Part shown: in pieces, positions 49,570 to 60,086 of the stretch
Position numbering within the stretch: the first letter of the stretch is position 1
Layout: each line of letters starts with the position of its first letter
Origin: an uncultured bacterium
Lineage (GTDB): Bacteria; Myxococcota_A; Polyangia; Polyangiales; Houyiibacteriaceae
Assembly: GCA_938024995.1 (NCBI GenBank)
Contig: CALJDU010000009.1
Location: 1 to 64,000, forward strand
Length of the DNA stretch: 64,000 bases
Direction of reading: 5' to 3'
Made by a program: the position numbers and the translations under genes
The notes under the pieces: generated by a model
Seen by the model: the letters and a program-made list of their open reading frames with translations, nothing else
Told to the model about the DNA's origin: nothing
Database searches by the model: none

Positions 49570-51434
49570 ATGAACGATCTCCGACTGCTCCGCTCGATAT
49601 TCTCTGGAGGGACTGTCCGCCCCTCCCTCCAAATAACTAAATGATTTGGAGCCTCCCTCCCGTGTTCGCTCCGCTCTGCGCTCCTTCGTCGCTTTCCAAT
49701 ATTGATCACCGAGCTGGAGAGCATCTCTGATAAGACCGTCCGGCAGCAGCGCGCCCACGAACGGATCCGCAGGTTGCGCGAAGCCGGTGAGCTCCCGGAC
49801 GGCACGCTCTCCGTTCCGCACAAGCCTTGGTTCGGCATCAGCGCGATGGCGGCTCGCGCGGATGGTGAGCTGCTGGCGGTCGGACGGAGTGCGCGTCCGA
49901 CTACTACTCCGGCGGAACGCTCACCGTTTGGGATCTGGAGACCCTGCGGGTGGTGCGGAGCACGGTCGTCTCTCCCGGAGGTGTGGGCTGGTCCGGTCAC
50001 CGCGCGATGATCCAGTGGACCGGCGCGCGCGACCTCTGCGTCGCGTTCGACACGAGCACCGTGGGTCGCTTTTCTGAACTTGGCGACGAAGCAGGGAGCT
50101 GGTCACTCACGGATGGCTGGGACTCGCCCCCGAACTTCTGCGCGTCAACCGGCTCTCTGTTCATCGCGACCTACGGAGCCAACGGAGAGGTAGGGCGGCT
50201 CGTCTCGCTCGCCGATGGATCGGTCCGGGACGTCGGCGCTCCTCCAGACGAAGAGGTGCAGCCTTACGAGCGCTGCTTCTTCGTTGGAGACCGCGTCGTC
50301 GGTCACGCTCGGCAAGGGCGTCGCTACGCGATCGAGCTCGCGAGCGGCGCGTTCGTTGAGCTCTCGAAGTGCGGACGCGAGATCAAGTACTCGGCGACCG
50401 GCGCGCTCTTCGCGACGCTCGGGACGCTCCGTGAGACCGCGAACGACGCAGAAGTGTTTGCGTTTCCCGGTCAGCCCATCGCGGTGCACGAGAGCGGCGC
50501 GGTCTTGTCACGTCAGGGAACTCCCGGGAGTGCGCTGTGGTGGACCACGCGCTCCGGCTCCGTGGAGGTCACGACCACGCTCGCCAAGGAAGGTTGGATG
50601 ATGGCCGACATCGCGCCGGCCGCGTTCTCTCCCGACGGACAGCGCATCGTCGTGATGGAGGGGGAGCGAGACCGAGCGCGACTGCGGACGTACGGATGGA
50701 GCGACGGCGCAGCGCGTCCGCTTCACGCGATCGATCTGCAAACATCCTTGGTGTCGTCGGGCGACCTCTCAGGATCGCTCCCGCTGGACGGCCTGCTTTG
50801 GCCTCGTGCCGATCGCGTGATCGCCGCCTCGAGCTCCTTCTTCGTGGCCCTCGACGATCGTCTCGACGTGCTCATGACGGAGCGCGGCTTCGAGAACGGA
50901 GTGGGACAGCCGTCATCGCCGATGCCAGACGAAGTGGTGCGCGTCGTGAACGGTGAACGGCAATACGTCGCGATCGACGGAACAACGGTGACCGGTCATC
51001 CCGTGATCACGGAGCAGCTGCTCGCGAACGAGCTCGCGATCCGGATCGAAGACACCGCGTGGCCCGCTTGGTGGTTCCCCGAGATCACGCGCGTTGACGA
51101 CGATGCGCCGCACATGGCGTCGACGGTGGAGACGGTCGCGAGGCGCGACGCTCCCGTCCACCTGCAGCAAGCGATGACTAAAGCGAAACGGGCGACGGTG
51201 GAGTGGACGGAGGCGCCGGCCAGCTCGCTCTCCGCCAAGACTGTCCTGGTGGGCGACGCCATCACGGACGAGGCCATCCACCAGCTCGTCGGAAAGGTTG
51301 TCCTCTACGCGGAACGTTGGCGTCCTCACTATGTGTGCGCCGGAACCCTCATGCCCGGGCTCAGGGTCTTGCGGCGAAACGGGAGCGGCGGGCTCACGCG
51401 CGAGAAGCTGCTCTGGATCGGGGCCGTGACGTAA
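49570..51434 (+). pseudogene. Propeller-like protein, disrupted by a stop and a frameshift
   Basis: A promoter-like box and ATG 49570 lead into MNDLRLLRSIFS, which ends at an in-frame TGA (49642-49644). The same frame then continues through LITELESISDKTVRQQRAHE (a TTG at 49702 is the next possible start) to about 49880. There the coding signal shifts frame: ADGELLAVG is followed in the new frame by TECASDYYSGGTLTVWD and about 500 further residues to 51434. The protein has repeated blade-like units (APAAFSPDGQRIVVM), probably a beta-propeller. GTG/ATG starts within the 3' part (for example 49950) may allow partial expression. Confidence 0.6.
49627..49651. repeat. AT-rich palindrome inside a repeated CCTCCCTCC context
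   Basis: CTCCAAAT, loop AACTAAATG and ATTTGGAG form a perfect 8-bp stem. CCTCCCTCC occurs on both sides (49622 and 49652), and GGAGGGA at 49608 can pair with TCCCTCC. The block is much AT-richer than its surroundings and sits across the in-frame TGA of the disrupted gene. Confidence 0.5.
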
Positions 51435-51508
51435 GTCGACTTATCCCCGGCGGGTTTGACGAATCGTTGCTCGGCGATGAACGTGTACCGGTTTCGCACG
51501 TCCTATCG

Positions 51509-53638
51509 ATGATCACCCGTCCACCAAAACAGAATCGACTTCGTTCGACCGCGCTCTGGTTTGCGGTGCTCTGGTTTACCGTGGCGTCGTTTGCTCTCTT
51601 CGGATGCGCCGACGACCCAACGCAGCTCCTCGTCACGGTCGACTCCAACCTCACGCCGATCTCGCAGCTGACCCAGGTCAAGGTCGAGGTGAGCGAGGTG
51701 CGGACGATGTCCGCGGCAGACGTGAGCGAGTACGCGGTGTCTTCGACGCACAGCGCGAGCAGCGTCGCGATCCCGTTCTCGTTCACGGTCGTTCCGAAGA
51801 ACGAGGACAGCTCGCGTCGTGCCTTCATCAAGGTCACCGGTCGCCTCATCGACGGCACACAGGTCGAGCGGATGCTCGAGCGCGGCTTCATCGATGGACA
51901 AGTGATCAACGCGAGCGTGTTCCTCTCGTCCGCATGTGTCGGCGTCGTGTGCTTGGTCGGGCAGACGTGTGACGAAGGGACGTGTGTGGATATCCCGACT
52001 GACGGAATGAGTGACGCCGGTCCGGACGCGACGGCGGACGCGATGGACGCGATGGACACGATGGTCGACGCGGGGACTGATGGATCGGCGGATGTCGGAA
52101 CGCCCCCGCCCCCGCCGGTTCACACGCGCCCCATGAACGGCGAGTACACTGGATCGATCCACGCGCCCGGTTCCAGTGATCTCGACGTGTATTGGGAGGC
52201 CGCGCCCGACGCGACGCACTACCTGGTGGAGGTGCACCCGTGCGACGGTCCCGGCTGTGCGCTGTCCGCCCCCATCGCGACGATGATGGCGACGGAGACC
52301 GAAGCATCCGTGACCGTGCCGGGGCTCTCCTTGGCGCCTCCGGTCGGCGGGCGCGTTCTGTGGCGTGTTCAGAGCTGCAACGCAGATGGCTGCGGCGAGT
52401 TCAGCGAGCCTTGGTACGTGAACCTGGCCCGTTTGCAGGACGACGTGAACGGTGATGGCTACTCCGACCTCATCGTTGGCGCGCCGTACGATGGGGATGG
52501 CGTCACTTATGTCGTCCCAGGTGGACCACGAGGACGCGAGCCGGTTATCGCGGCGCTCCGACCTCCGGGTCCGGGCGCAAGAGTCATGGGGCGTGAGGTC
52601 ACCGCCGGCGACTTCAACGGCGACGGTTTCGCGGACGTCGCGGTCGCGATGGGGAATCAGTTCTCGGATCCGCCAGACCCGGGAGCGGTCGTCATCTTTG
52701 CCGGAGGAGCATCGTCTGGTCTCGTCGCGACGGAATCGCTCAGCGCCCCGACACCCGACGCGAACTTCGCCGCCGGGATGACATGCGCTGGGGACGTGAA
52801 CGCGGATGGTCGAGATGACCTGGTCGTGACCGCGTACGGCGAGCGCGAGGCGTACCTCTACCTTTCTGCGAGCGGGGCACCGCAACCTCTGTCGCGACCG
52901 GGTGTCCGGCCGTGGGCGCACACGAACGCGGTCGGAGATCTGGACCTCGACGGCTTCGCCGATTTCGCCGTCCAGGACGCGAGCGAGACCGCGGTCGGCG
53001 GCGTGATTCTCTATGCGGGAGGACGTGCTGGTGTCACGCTCGTCTCGGCTCTCGAACCTCCAGACGGTCTGGGGGACGGACTTCGGTTTGGGTCCGGGTT
53101 CGGGGGGGCGATCGAGGGCGGTGACTTCGACGGGGACGGTCGCCCCGACCTCATCGTCGGAGCACCGCAAGCCGAAGCGGTCGTGGCCTATCTTTCGGGT
53201 GGCGCCGAGCTCACGTTCGGTGCGCCGCAGACGTTCGTGAGTCCAGTCGCCGACATGGGGAGCGGCTATGGCTACGGAGCCGGCCTGCAAGCCGTCGACG
53301 TGCAAGGAGACGGTCGCGATGAACTCGTCGTGTCCGACCCTCGACACGCTGACAGTGTTGGGCTCTTCGATGTCGTGGCGTTCGACAACGAAGGTCGAAC
53401 GTCGCACGACGACTACTTCGGGGAGGACGAGATGAACGGATCTCGACGGCCGCTGGCGTCAGGGGACCTCGACGGCGACGGCGCGGAGGAGGTCATCATC
53501 GGGGGGCCTTCCGTCGTTCGGCCCTCGATGCCGGGGGTGGTCGCCGTCATCTACGACGCAGGTCCAGACCGCGAGTTCTCTGCCATCTGGGATCCCTCTG
53601 GCGAGCGCGGCAACGGGTTTGGTCTCACAGTCGACTGA
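51509..53638 (+). CDS. FG-GAP (integrin-alpha-like) propeller lipoprotein with FN3-like domain
   Basis: The protein has 709 residues from ATG 51509. A long basic N-region leads to a signal helix and lipobox LFGC (Cys33). An N-terminal beta domain, a small Cys module (CVGVVCLVGQTCDEGTC) and an Asp/Met-rich linker follow. Residues about 215-310 look like a fibronectin type III domain (VYWEAAPDATHYLVEV). Seven FG-GAP-type calcium repeats close the protein, for example DVNGDGYSDLIVGAP, DFNGDGFADVAVA, DFDGDGRPDLIVGAP and DLDGDGAEEVIIGGP, giving a seven-bladed propeller. Probably a surface adhesion or ligand-binding protein. No clear -10 box is seen near the start. Confidence 0.88.
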   Translation: MITRPPKQNRLRSTALWFAVLWFTVASFALFGCADDPTQLLVTVDSNLTPISQLTQVKVEVSEVRTMSAADVSEYAVSSTHSASSVAIPFSFTVVPKNEDSSRRAFIKVTGRLIDGTQVERMLERGFIDGQVINASVFLSSACVGVVCLVGQTCDEGTCVDIPTDGMSDAGPDATADAMDAMDTMVDAGTDGSADVGTPPPPPVHTRPMNGEYTGSIHAPGSSDLDVYWEAAPDATHYLVEVHPCDGPGCALSAPIATMMATETEASVTVPGLSLAPPVGGRVLWRVQSCNADGCGEFSEPWYVNLARLQDDVNGDGYSDLIVGAPYDGDGVTYVVPGGPRGREPVIAALRPPGPGARVMGREVTAGDFNGDGFADVAVAMGNQFSDPPDPGAVVIFAGGASSGLVATESLSAPTPDANFAAGMTCAGDVNADGRDDLVVTAYGEREAYLYLSASGAPQPLSRPGVRPWAHTNAVGDLDLDGFADFAVQDASETAVGGVILYAGGRAGVTLVSALEPPDGLGDGLRFGSGFGGAIEGGDFDGDGRPDLIVGAPQAEAVVAYLSGGAELTFGAPQTFVSPVADMGSGYGYGAGLQAVDVQGDGRDELVVSDPRHADSVGLFDVVAFDNEGRTSHDDYFGEDEMNGSRRPLASGDLDGDGAEEVIIGGPSVVRPSMPGVVAVIYDAGPDREFSAIWDPSGERGNGFGLTVD

Positions 53639-53643
53639 GCCGT

Positions 53644-54516
53644 CTAGAAGAGATCGAACGCGTCGTCGTCCGCGTCCCACGCTTCTTCTTCCGGAGGCGG
53701 CTCTGACTTCGCGCCGCAGACAAACTTGTCGTCCCCAGCGCCGCCGCGAAAGTGCGTCGGCTCTTCCGGCGTGAGCTCGGGCGGGTCGTCTGCATACGAA
53801 TCGATGAGCCCTTCGCCGAGCGGATCAAGAAGCTCCCCCGGACGCACGAACGACTCGCGCGGCCAGTCTTCATTGGGCACCACGGGGAGGGCGTAGGTCG
53901 CGGCGTCCGCTTTGCCGGCCGGGTCGCTCTCCGAGTGAACACGTTCGTGCGCCCAGAGCCACACCTTGCGCCAGTCCTTCGCGCGTACCGGTCCCACCAT
54001 CGGCATGATGAGCCGAAACTTGTGATGCGCCGCGGTGTGTGACCAGGTCGTGTGAACGATCCGGTAGTGACCTTCCCAGTCCTCGCTCGCTTGCTCAATC
54101 GGGACGCCGCTGTCGTAGTCGAGCACCAGGCAGCTCACGTGCACCACGTTGTCGGAGCCGCGCTTGCTGTCCGGCGGGTAGAGCACCGGCGACCAGATCC
54201 GAAGGTCGGTCTTCGCGCGGCCGGACGCCTTGAAGAGCATATGTTCGTACTCTTTGCGCGCGGCCTCGTGACCTCCTCGCTTGAACGCTTGGTGGATCCA
54301 TCCGAAGCGCTTCCCTGCGTAGCGTTCTCCGCGCTCAAAGCTCTCCCACGCTGAGTTGATACGCTGGTGCTCGCGCTCGATGCTGCGCTTGAGCTTGGGC
54401 TTGAGGATGAAGCGCTGCAGGCCTTCGGTGAGCTGAGAAAGCGTCACCGCGTCGCGCGTCGGTTCGGTGTCGAACACGCGGCTGAAAGTGGTCACGGCAA
54501 AGCGCAGCTCATCCAT
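53644..54516 (-). CDS. Stand-alone archaeo-eukaryotic primase (AEP)-like protein
   Basis: The protein has 290 residues. The core (about 125-215) matches the pattern of phage and plasmid primases of the AEP superfamily: LVLDYDSG with the metal-binding D133xD135, HTTWSHT (155-161) with the conserved His, KFRLIMPMVGPV (166-177), and SDPAGKADAATYALP with a third acidic residue (197-211). The N-terminal 110 residues are helical and basic. There is no helicase domain, which such primases usually carry, and no phage genes lie nearby. It is divergent from the Nei-type glycosylase. Primase or repair polymerase activity is an inference from motifs. Confidence 0.55.
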   Translation of the reverse strand: MDELRFAVTTFSRVFDTEPTRDAVTLSQLTEGLQRFILKPKLKRSIEREHQRINSAWESFERGERYAGKRFGWIHQAFKRGGHEAARKEYEHMLFKASGRAKTDLRIWSPVLYPPDSKRGSDNVVHVSCLVLDYDSGVPIEQASEDWEGHYRIVHTTWSHTAAHHKFRLIMPMVGPVRAKDWRKVWLWAHERVHSESDPAGKADAATYALPVVPNEDWPRESFVRPGELLDPLGEGLIDSYADDPPELTPEEPTHFRGGAGDDKFVCGAKSEPPPEEEAWDADDDAFDLF

Positions 54517-54606
54517 GCGGTCGCCATGGTAGCGGCCGACGCGGTTGTCTCCCAGCGTCGTCTATTGTCCTTGATGTTGCCCTTCGGTCACCCCAGAACG
54601 AACGGC

Positions 54607-55401
54607 ATGCCCGAGGGACACACGGTTCACCGCCGAGCGCGCGACCACACCAAGTGGTTCCGAGATCAATCGGTTCGCCTCTCGTCACCCCAAGGCCGTT
54701 TCGATGACGAGGCTCGCGCCCTGGATGGCGAGAGCTTCCGCGAAGCGTTCGCGATCGGCAAGCACCTCATCTACCGCTTTGATAGGGATCACATTCACAT
54801 CCACTTAGGTCTCTTTGGGAAGTTCCGCGCTCAGAAGATCCCGGCGGGCGATCCCCGCGGGGCTGTTCGACTTCGCGTCGTTGGCCGAGACCGCGCGGTG
54901 GATCTCATCGGTCCGATCAAGTGCGAGCGATTCACCGACGTGGACCTGGTGCTGCTGCGGGCGCGTCTCGGCCCGGACCCGCTCGATCCGCGGTCCGACG
55001 TCGCGCTCTTCGTGGACGCGCTTCGTCGGCGGCGTTCGCCGATCGGCGTCGCGCTACTGGATCAGTCCGTCGTTGCGGGTCTGGGGAACGTCTACCGCGC
55101 GGAGCTGCTCCATCGCGCCCAGATGAACCCGTTCACGCCCGCGAACCAGCTGACCACACGGCAAGCCGAGAGCATGTTCGCGGACATGCGCGATCTGCTC
55201 GCGATCGGCGTGAAGTACGATCGGATCATCACGGTCGATCGAAGCGAGGTCGACCGGCCGTTCAGCCGCCTACGTCGCGGCGAGCGTCTCAACGTCTACG
55301 GACGCGCGCGCTGTCGCCGGTGCGATAGCCCCGTTCGGCGGGAAGATCTCCAGGGGCGAAACCTCCACTGGTGCGTGAGTTGCCAAGGCGGATCCCGCTG
55401 A
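54607..55401 (+). CDS. nei: Formamidopyrimidine-DNA glycosylase / endonuclease VIII (Nei2-like)
   Basis: The protein has 264 residues, normal length. MPEGHTVHR places catalytic Pro2 and Glu3 after Met removal; GKHLIYRF carries Lys52. The HT after MPEG is typical of the Nei2 group rather than Fpg. GLGNVYRAELL (about 160-170) is the helix-two-turn-helix. The C-terminal zinc finger has CRRC and CVSC pairs separated by 18 residues. The enzyme removes oxidised bases, mainly pyrimidines, and nicks the abasic site. CAGAAC stands 7 nt before ATG 54607. Confidence 0.93.
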   Translation: MPEGHTVHRRARDHTKWFRDQSVRLSSPQGRFDDEARALDGESFREAFAIGKHLIYRFDRDHIHIHLGLFGKFRAQKIPAGDPRGAVRLRVVGRDRAVDLIGPIKCERFTDVDLVLLRARLGPDPLDPRSDVALFVDALRRRRSPIGVALLDQSVVAGLGNVYRAELLHRAQMNPFTPANQLTTRQAESMFADMRDLLAIGVKYDRIITVDRSEVDRPFSRLRRGERLNVYGRARCRRCDSPVRREDLQGRNLHWCVSCQGGSR

Positions 55402-55569
55402 GGTCGTCTCCTTGGGTCTCGCGCGGGAGGAAAGAAAAGCGGAGCTTTTTCTGCGAAATTGGCCGGCTTTTCTCTGAACGAATGCGCACGTGGCGACCGT
55501 ACGCATTGCCGCTCCCAGGCCGTGTGGGACACCATGCGACGCGTGGACGGCGGGCAGGAAGAGTTCGAG

Positions 55570-57735
55570 ATGCGGGACGACCGCAGCCTCCGTCGCCCGG
55601 AGCTCTTTCTCAACCGCGAGCTCTCCTGGCTGGAGTTCAATCAGCGCGTTCTTGAAGAGGCCCGCGACTCGTCGGTCCCGCTGGTCGAGCGCCTCAAGTT
55701 CCTCTCCATCTGCTCCAGCAACCTGGACGAGTTCTTCACGGTTCGCGTCGCGGGGCTGATCGAGCAGCGCGACGAGGGCGTTATGGACGTGCCCTCGGAC
55801 GGGATGCCCGCCGGGGAACAGCTCGCGCGGATCTCGGATCGCGTCCAAGCGATGACGGAGATGATGTCATCGACCTTCCTCGATGATCTCCTCCCGCGCT
55901 TGGCCGCCGAGGGGGTTGAGCTGGCGGACGTGAGAGAGCTCGAAGCGGGAGAGCGCGCGCGGCTTCGGCGATTCTTCTTCCAAGAGGTCTTCCCGATCCT
56001 CACGCCGCTCGCGATCGACCCGGGTCACCCGTTCCCGCACGTCCCGAGCGAGTCGCTTCACCTGGTCGTCATGCTTCGCGGTGAGCGGGGCGGCGAACCG
56101 GTCTTCGCGGTCATTCGCGTGCCGCGCGTTCTCGATCGCTTGGTTCCGGTCGAAGGCGAAGGCGACGTCGCGACATACGTGTTGCTCGACGAGGTCATCG
56201 CCGAGCACGCTGGTGAGCTCTTTCGCGGCTTTCGCCAGGAGGGGGCGTGGCCGTTTCACGTGGTGCGTAACCTCGACCTCAGCATCGATGAAGAAGAAGC
56301 CGAGGATCTCTTGCTCACGATCGAAGCGGAGGTGCGCAGGCGAGATCGCGGGCGCGCCGTGCGTCTCTCGGTCGACTCCTCGGCCGCCCCCGAAGCGGTC
56401 GATATGCTCCGGAAGGCGCTCAGTGTGGACGCCGAGTTCGTCTACCGCTCCGACGCGCCGCTCGCGATCCATGAGATGGCGAAGCTGAAGGCGCCGCTGG
56501 TCGGACGACCGGAGCTCAGCGACCCTCCTTTCGTGCCGGCTCGCGTCGCGCCGCTCCTTCACAAGGATGAGATCTTCGACGCGCTCTCGCGCGGTGACGT
56601 GTTGCTTCATCATCCCTATGAGAGCTTCGACCCGGTCGTCGAGTTCGTGGAGGCCGCGGCCGCGGATCCCAACGTGCTCGCGATCAAGCAGACCGTCTAT
56701 CGGACCAGTCGCGACAGCCCGATCATCAAGGCGCTCGTCCGCGCCGCGGGGAACGGGAAGCAGGTCGCGGCCTTGGTCGAGATCAAAGCGCGCTTTGACG
56801 AAGAGAACAACATCGTGTGGGCGCGCGCGCTGGAGCAGGCGGGCGTCAGCGTGGTCTACGGACTGGTCGGGCTCAAGACCCACTGCAAGGTCACGTTGGT
56901 CGTTCGGCGCGAGGGCAAGCGCCTCCGCCGCTATGTTCATCTCGGGACCGGCAACTACAACCCGAACACCGCGCGGCTCTACACCGACCTCAGCCTCTTT
57001 ACCTCGCGGCCCGAGCTTGGCGAGGACGCCACCTCGCTCTTCAATCTCCTGACCTCGTGCACGGCGCCGAGAGAGTGGCGCAAGCTGGTCGTCGCGCCGC
57101 TTGGGCTCCACGAAACGGTCCTCGGCCTAATTCACCGCGAGACGCAGTTCGCGAACGCGGGGAGGCCGGCGCGCATCATCGCCAAGATGAACTCGCTGGT
57201 GGATCCGGACGTCATCGCGGCGCTCTACCGGGCGTCGCAGGCGGGCGTCGAGATCGATCTCATCATCCGCGGTATCTGTTGCCTCCGTCCCGGGCTGATC
57301 GGCGTGAGCGACAACATCCGCGTCCGCAGCGTCGTCGACCGTTTCCTGGAGCACAGCCGCGTCTGCTTCTTCGAGGCGGGCGGTCAGCAGGAGGTCTACG
57401 CCTCGAGCGCAGACTGGATGCCCCGCAACTTCCACCGTCGCGTCGAGGTGATGTTCCCGATCGAGAGCGGGTCGCTGAAGCGCCGGGTACTGGACGACAT
57501 CCTCGGCGACGCGCTGAGAGACGACGTGAAAGCGCGCATCCTTCAGCCGGACGGCTCGTACGAACGCGCCGATGGAGACACCGGCATGCGGAGCCAGACG
57601 CACGGTCTCAAGCTCGCCAGCGACGCCATTGAAGCGGCGAGTGAACGGGAGCGCGCGGAGCGGCCGTTCATCGTGCGGCCCGTTCGAACGCGTCCGACGC
57701 TCGGCGAAGGTCCGACCGACGAGCCGTCTGAGTAG
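55570..57735 (+). CDS. ppk1: Polyphosphate kinase 1
   Basis: The protein has 721 residues from ATG 55570, preceded by AGGAAG; earlier starts (55459, 55534) give extensions unlike the family. It reversibly polymerises the gamma-phosphate of ATP into polyphosphate at the inner membrane. ELFLNRELSWLEFNQRVL and FLSICSSNLDEFF are N-domain hallmarks. H438 in LKTHCKV matches the autophosphorylated His of E. coli (H435), and H457 in YVHLGTGNYN the second essential His (H454). IKARFDEENNI precedes them. No ppx gene is adjacent. It is convergent with the DUF58 operon. Confidence 0.96.
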   Translation: MRDDRSLRRPELFLNRELSWLEFNQRVLEEARDSSVPLVERLKFLSICSSNLDEFFTVRVAGLIEQRDEGVMDVPSDGMPAGEQLARISDRVQAMTEMMSSTFLDDLLPRLAAEGVELADVRELEAGERARLRRFFFQEVFPILTPLAIDPGHPFPHVPSESLHLVVMLRGERGGEPVFAVIRVPRVLDRLVPVEGEGDVATYVLLDEVIAEHAGELFRGFRQEGAWPFHVVRNLDLSIDEEEAEDLLLTIEAEVRRRDRGRAVRLSVDSSAAPEAVDMLRKALSVDAEFVYRSDAPLAIHEMAKLKAPLVGRPELSDPPFVPARVAPLLHKDEIFDALSRGDVLLHHPYESFDPVVEFVEAAAADPNVLAIKQTVYRTSRDSPIIKALVRAAGNGKQVAALVEIKARFDEENNIVWARALEQAGVSVVYGLVGLKTHCKVTLVVRREGKRLRRYVHLGTGNYNPNTARLYTDLSLFTSRPELGEDATSLFNLLTSCTAPREWRKLVVAPLGLHETVLGLIHRETQFANAGRPARIIAKMNSLVDPDVIAALYRASQAGVEIDLIIRGICCLRPGLIGVSDNIRVRSVVDRFLEHSRVCFFEAGGQQEVYASSADWMPRNFHRRVEVMFPIESGSLKRRVLDDILGDALRDDVKARILQPDGSYERADGDTGMRSQTHGLKLASDAIEAASERERAERPFIVRPVRTRPTLGEGPTDEPSE

Positions 57736-57744
57736 TCCGAGTTA

Positions 57745-59103
57745 TCAGAGCCGGCGCTTCACGCTCAGGTACGCGCTGACCGCGCGAAGCGCGAGCTCGT
57801 TCGCAGGCGCCTCGACGAGCGGCACTTTCATTTGCTTGAGCCGAAGACGAACGGCTCTTCGCTCCCGCGTGAGGTCGATCGCGGCGGCGCGCAGGTAGAC
57901 ATCGTCCGCGCGGCGGAGCGGAGCCTTGACCAGGCGCTCGGTCACGGCGTCGTGGGTCGTGACACAGAGCGGAAGGTGTCGCTGTCGGAGCAAGCGCGCG
58001 TGCTCGATCATGTGATCGGCGTGGTCCTCGTCGAGGAGGTCGGAGAACAGGACGAAGAGACAGCGACGCTTCACGCGGCTCCGCACAAAGTAGAGCAGTC
58101 GCCCGAAGTCGACCGCGGCGTCGCCCACCCGCGCGTCGAACGTCGCGTCGAGTATCCGCTTGTACTGTGCGCGGCCGCGACCAGGTGGAACGAAGTGATG
58201 AACGACGTCCGAGAAGAGCACGACCCCGACGCGGTCTCCGTTTTTGAGCGCCGCGAACGCGAGCAAGAGCGCGGCGCTGACAGCGTGGTCGAGCTTGGTG
58301 AGGCCATCGAGCTCGGCGCCCATCAAGCGACTGAGATCGATCGCGAGCATCACGTGCTGACTTCGCTCGTGTTGGTAGGTCCGCGTGATCGGTCGGTGAC
58401 GCTTCGCGGTCGCGCGCCAGTCGACGTCTCGGTAGGCGTCGCCGGAGACGTACTCGCGGAGGTGCGCGAACTCGCCGGCCCCGCCGGTTCGCCGAACCGT
58501 TCTGGCGCCGAGCTCCATCAAGCTCTGCATCTTGAGGGCGCTCTTGCCGCTCGCGATCGCGGGGTAGACGCGGACCTCTTCTCGGGCCGGCTCCACGAAG
58601 GTTCGCGCGCCGAGGCGTCCGTCCACGCGGACGTGAAGATCGCCGAAGAGATGCGTCCCGCGGCGCGGCGGGCGGGTTCGGTAGGTCTTCGTCGCGCGCG
58701 CGTACGGTTCGAGCACCACGTGGAGGTCCTCTCGAGCCCACCCGGTGGGCGCGTCATCGCGCACCGTCATCTTCAGTCGGCGGCCGCTTGGGTTGTGGAG
58801 GTCGATCGTGATGTCCCGTTCGACCCCCAGCGCGCACTGACCCACAGCGCGCCGGGTGACCTGTGGGAGTGTGTGGCGGAGGCTGCGGGACTCCATCGCC
58901 GCACCTGCGGCGAGCGCCGCGTCCACGGTGAGGGCCGAGGCGAGACCGAGAAAGGAGCCCGCGTCGAGCGCGGCCAGCGCGAGCCCTGCGCTCGCGAGGG
59001 GAGCGAGGAGCGGACCTGCGGCCCATCGACCTCGATCGGTGCGCCCATCGTTCGCGTTGCCATTGGCGTCGACTTCCCCGGGTTCGCTTCCGGACTGACT
59101 CAC
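57745..59103 (-). CDS. DUF58-domain protein
   Basis: The protein has 452 residues. GTG 59103 overlaps the upstream MoxR stop by 4 nt (GTGA). Two N-terminal hydrophobic helices (about 28-62) anchor it. The DUF58 core appears as [18 protein letters not shown], followed by a VWA-like fold with AIDLSRLMG, where the MIDAS-type DxSxS is only partly kept (DLSRL). DUF58 proteins pair with MoxR ATPases in complexes that assemble or activate other envelope or metalloprotein factors. It is the last gene of the operon. Confidence 0.88.
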   Translation of the reverse strand: MSQSGSEPGEVDANGNANDGRTDRGRWAAGPLLAPLASAGLALAALDAGSFLGLASALTVDAALAAGAAMESRSLRHTLPQVTRRAVGQCALGVERDITIDLHNPSGRRLKMTVRDDAPTGWAREDLHVVLEPYARATKTYRTRPPRRGTHLFGDLHVRVDGRLGARTFVEPAREEVRVYPAIASGKSALKMQSLMELGARTVRRTGGAGEFAHLREYVSGDAYRDVDWRATAKRHRPITRTYQHERSQHVMLAIDLSRLMGAELDGLTKLDHAVSAALLLAFAALKNGDRVGVVLFSDVVHHFVPPGRGRAQYKRILDATFDARVGDAAVDFGRLLYFVRSRVKRRCLFVLFSDLLDEDHADHMIEHARLLRQRHLPLCVTTHDAVTERLVKAPLRRADDVYLRAAAIDLTRERRAVRLRLKQMKVPLVEAPANELALRAVSAYLSVKRRL

Positions 59104-60086
59104 CTCGGGACGTCAACCGTTGCCGCGACGCGATCCATGACGTCGCGCGCGCGCAGCCCATCGAGCTCCACTTCGGGCGAGAGCACGAGGCGATGGCAGA
59201 GCACTGGGTGAAGGACGCGGACGACATCGTCTGGCGTGACGAAGACGCGCCCCGCGAGCGCGGCCGCCCAGCGCGAGGCGACCAGTAGGTGGACCCCGGC
59301 GCGGGGGCCGGCGCCGAGCGCGAGCATGGGGGTGGAGCGCGTCGCCCGAACGAGATCCCGGATGTAGCCGCGCACGTTGTCCTCCACCGAGACGACCCCT
59401 GCGGCGCGGCGCGCGGCGTGAACCGCGGCCGCCTGCGCAACGGGGCGCACGACCGCCTCGACATCGATCGTGCCGACGCTTCCGCTCGCCATCGCGAGGA
59501 TGCGATCCTCTTCATCGGCGCTCGGGTACCCGACCTCGATCTTCAACAAGAAGCGGTCGAGCTGCGCTTCGGGGAGCGGGTACGTCCCCTCTTGTTCGAT
59601 TGGGTTTTGGGTCGCGAACACCGTGAAGTCTTCTGCGAGCGCGTGACGTTCGCCGTCGATGCTGACCTGGCGCTCCTGCATCGCCTCGAGCAGCGCGGAC
59701 TGCGTCTTCGCGGGCGCGCGATTGATCTCATCGGCCAAGAGCAGCTCCGTGAAGATCGGGCCCTTCGTCAGCCGGAAGCTCCCCGACTTTAGGTCAAAGA
59801 TGTTGGTCCCGAGGACGTCGCTTGGCATGAGGTCGGGGGTGAACTGAATCCGTCCGAATTGGAGGCCGAGGGCGCGCGCGACCGCGCGAACCATGAGCGT
59901 CTTTGCGGTCCCGGGCACGCCCTCGAGCAAAACGTGTCCACGCGCCAAGAGCGCGACGAGGAGCGCTTCGAGCGCGTCGTCCTGTCCGACCACCGCCTTG
60001 CGCGCTTCCGCCAGCACGTTCTCTTTGAGCGCGGTCAGCGCGCGAAGTTCCTCTACGGCGTGTCCGCGTTCTCCACTCTCGGTCAT
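59100..60086 (-). CDS. MoxR-family AAA+ ATPase
   Basis: The protein has 328 residues. Walker A GVPGTAKT (56-63), Walker B LLLADEIN (115-122), sensor [21 protein letters not shown] with the MoxR-specific NPIEQEG, and [12 protein letters not shown] are all present. It starts at ATG 60086, overlapping the DUF4350-like gene by 4 nt. MoxR proteins are chaperone-like ATPases that remodel VWA/DUF58 partners and act in cofactor insertion or envelope stress. The adjacent DUF58 and DUF4129 genes make this a standard MoxR module. Confidence 0.95.
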   Translation of the reverse strand: MTESGERGHAVEELRALTALKENVLAEARKAVVGQDDALEALLVALLARGHVLLEGVPGTAKTLMVRAVARALGLQFGRIQFTPDLMPSDVLGTNIFDLKSGSFRLTKGPIFTELLLADEINRAPAKTQSALLEAMQERQVSIDGERHALAEDFTVFATQNPIEQEGTYPLPEAQLDRFLLKIEVGYPSADEEDRILAMASGSVGTIDVEAVVRPVAQAAAVHAARRAAGVVSVEDNVRGYIRDLVRATRSTPMLALGAGPRAGVHLLVASRWAAALAGRVFVTPDDVVRVLHPVLCHRLVLSPEVELDGLRARDVMDRVAATVDVPR

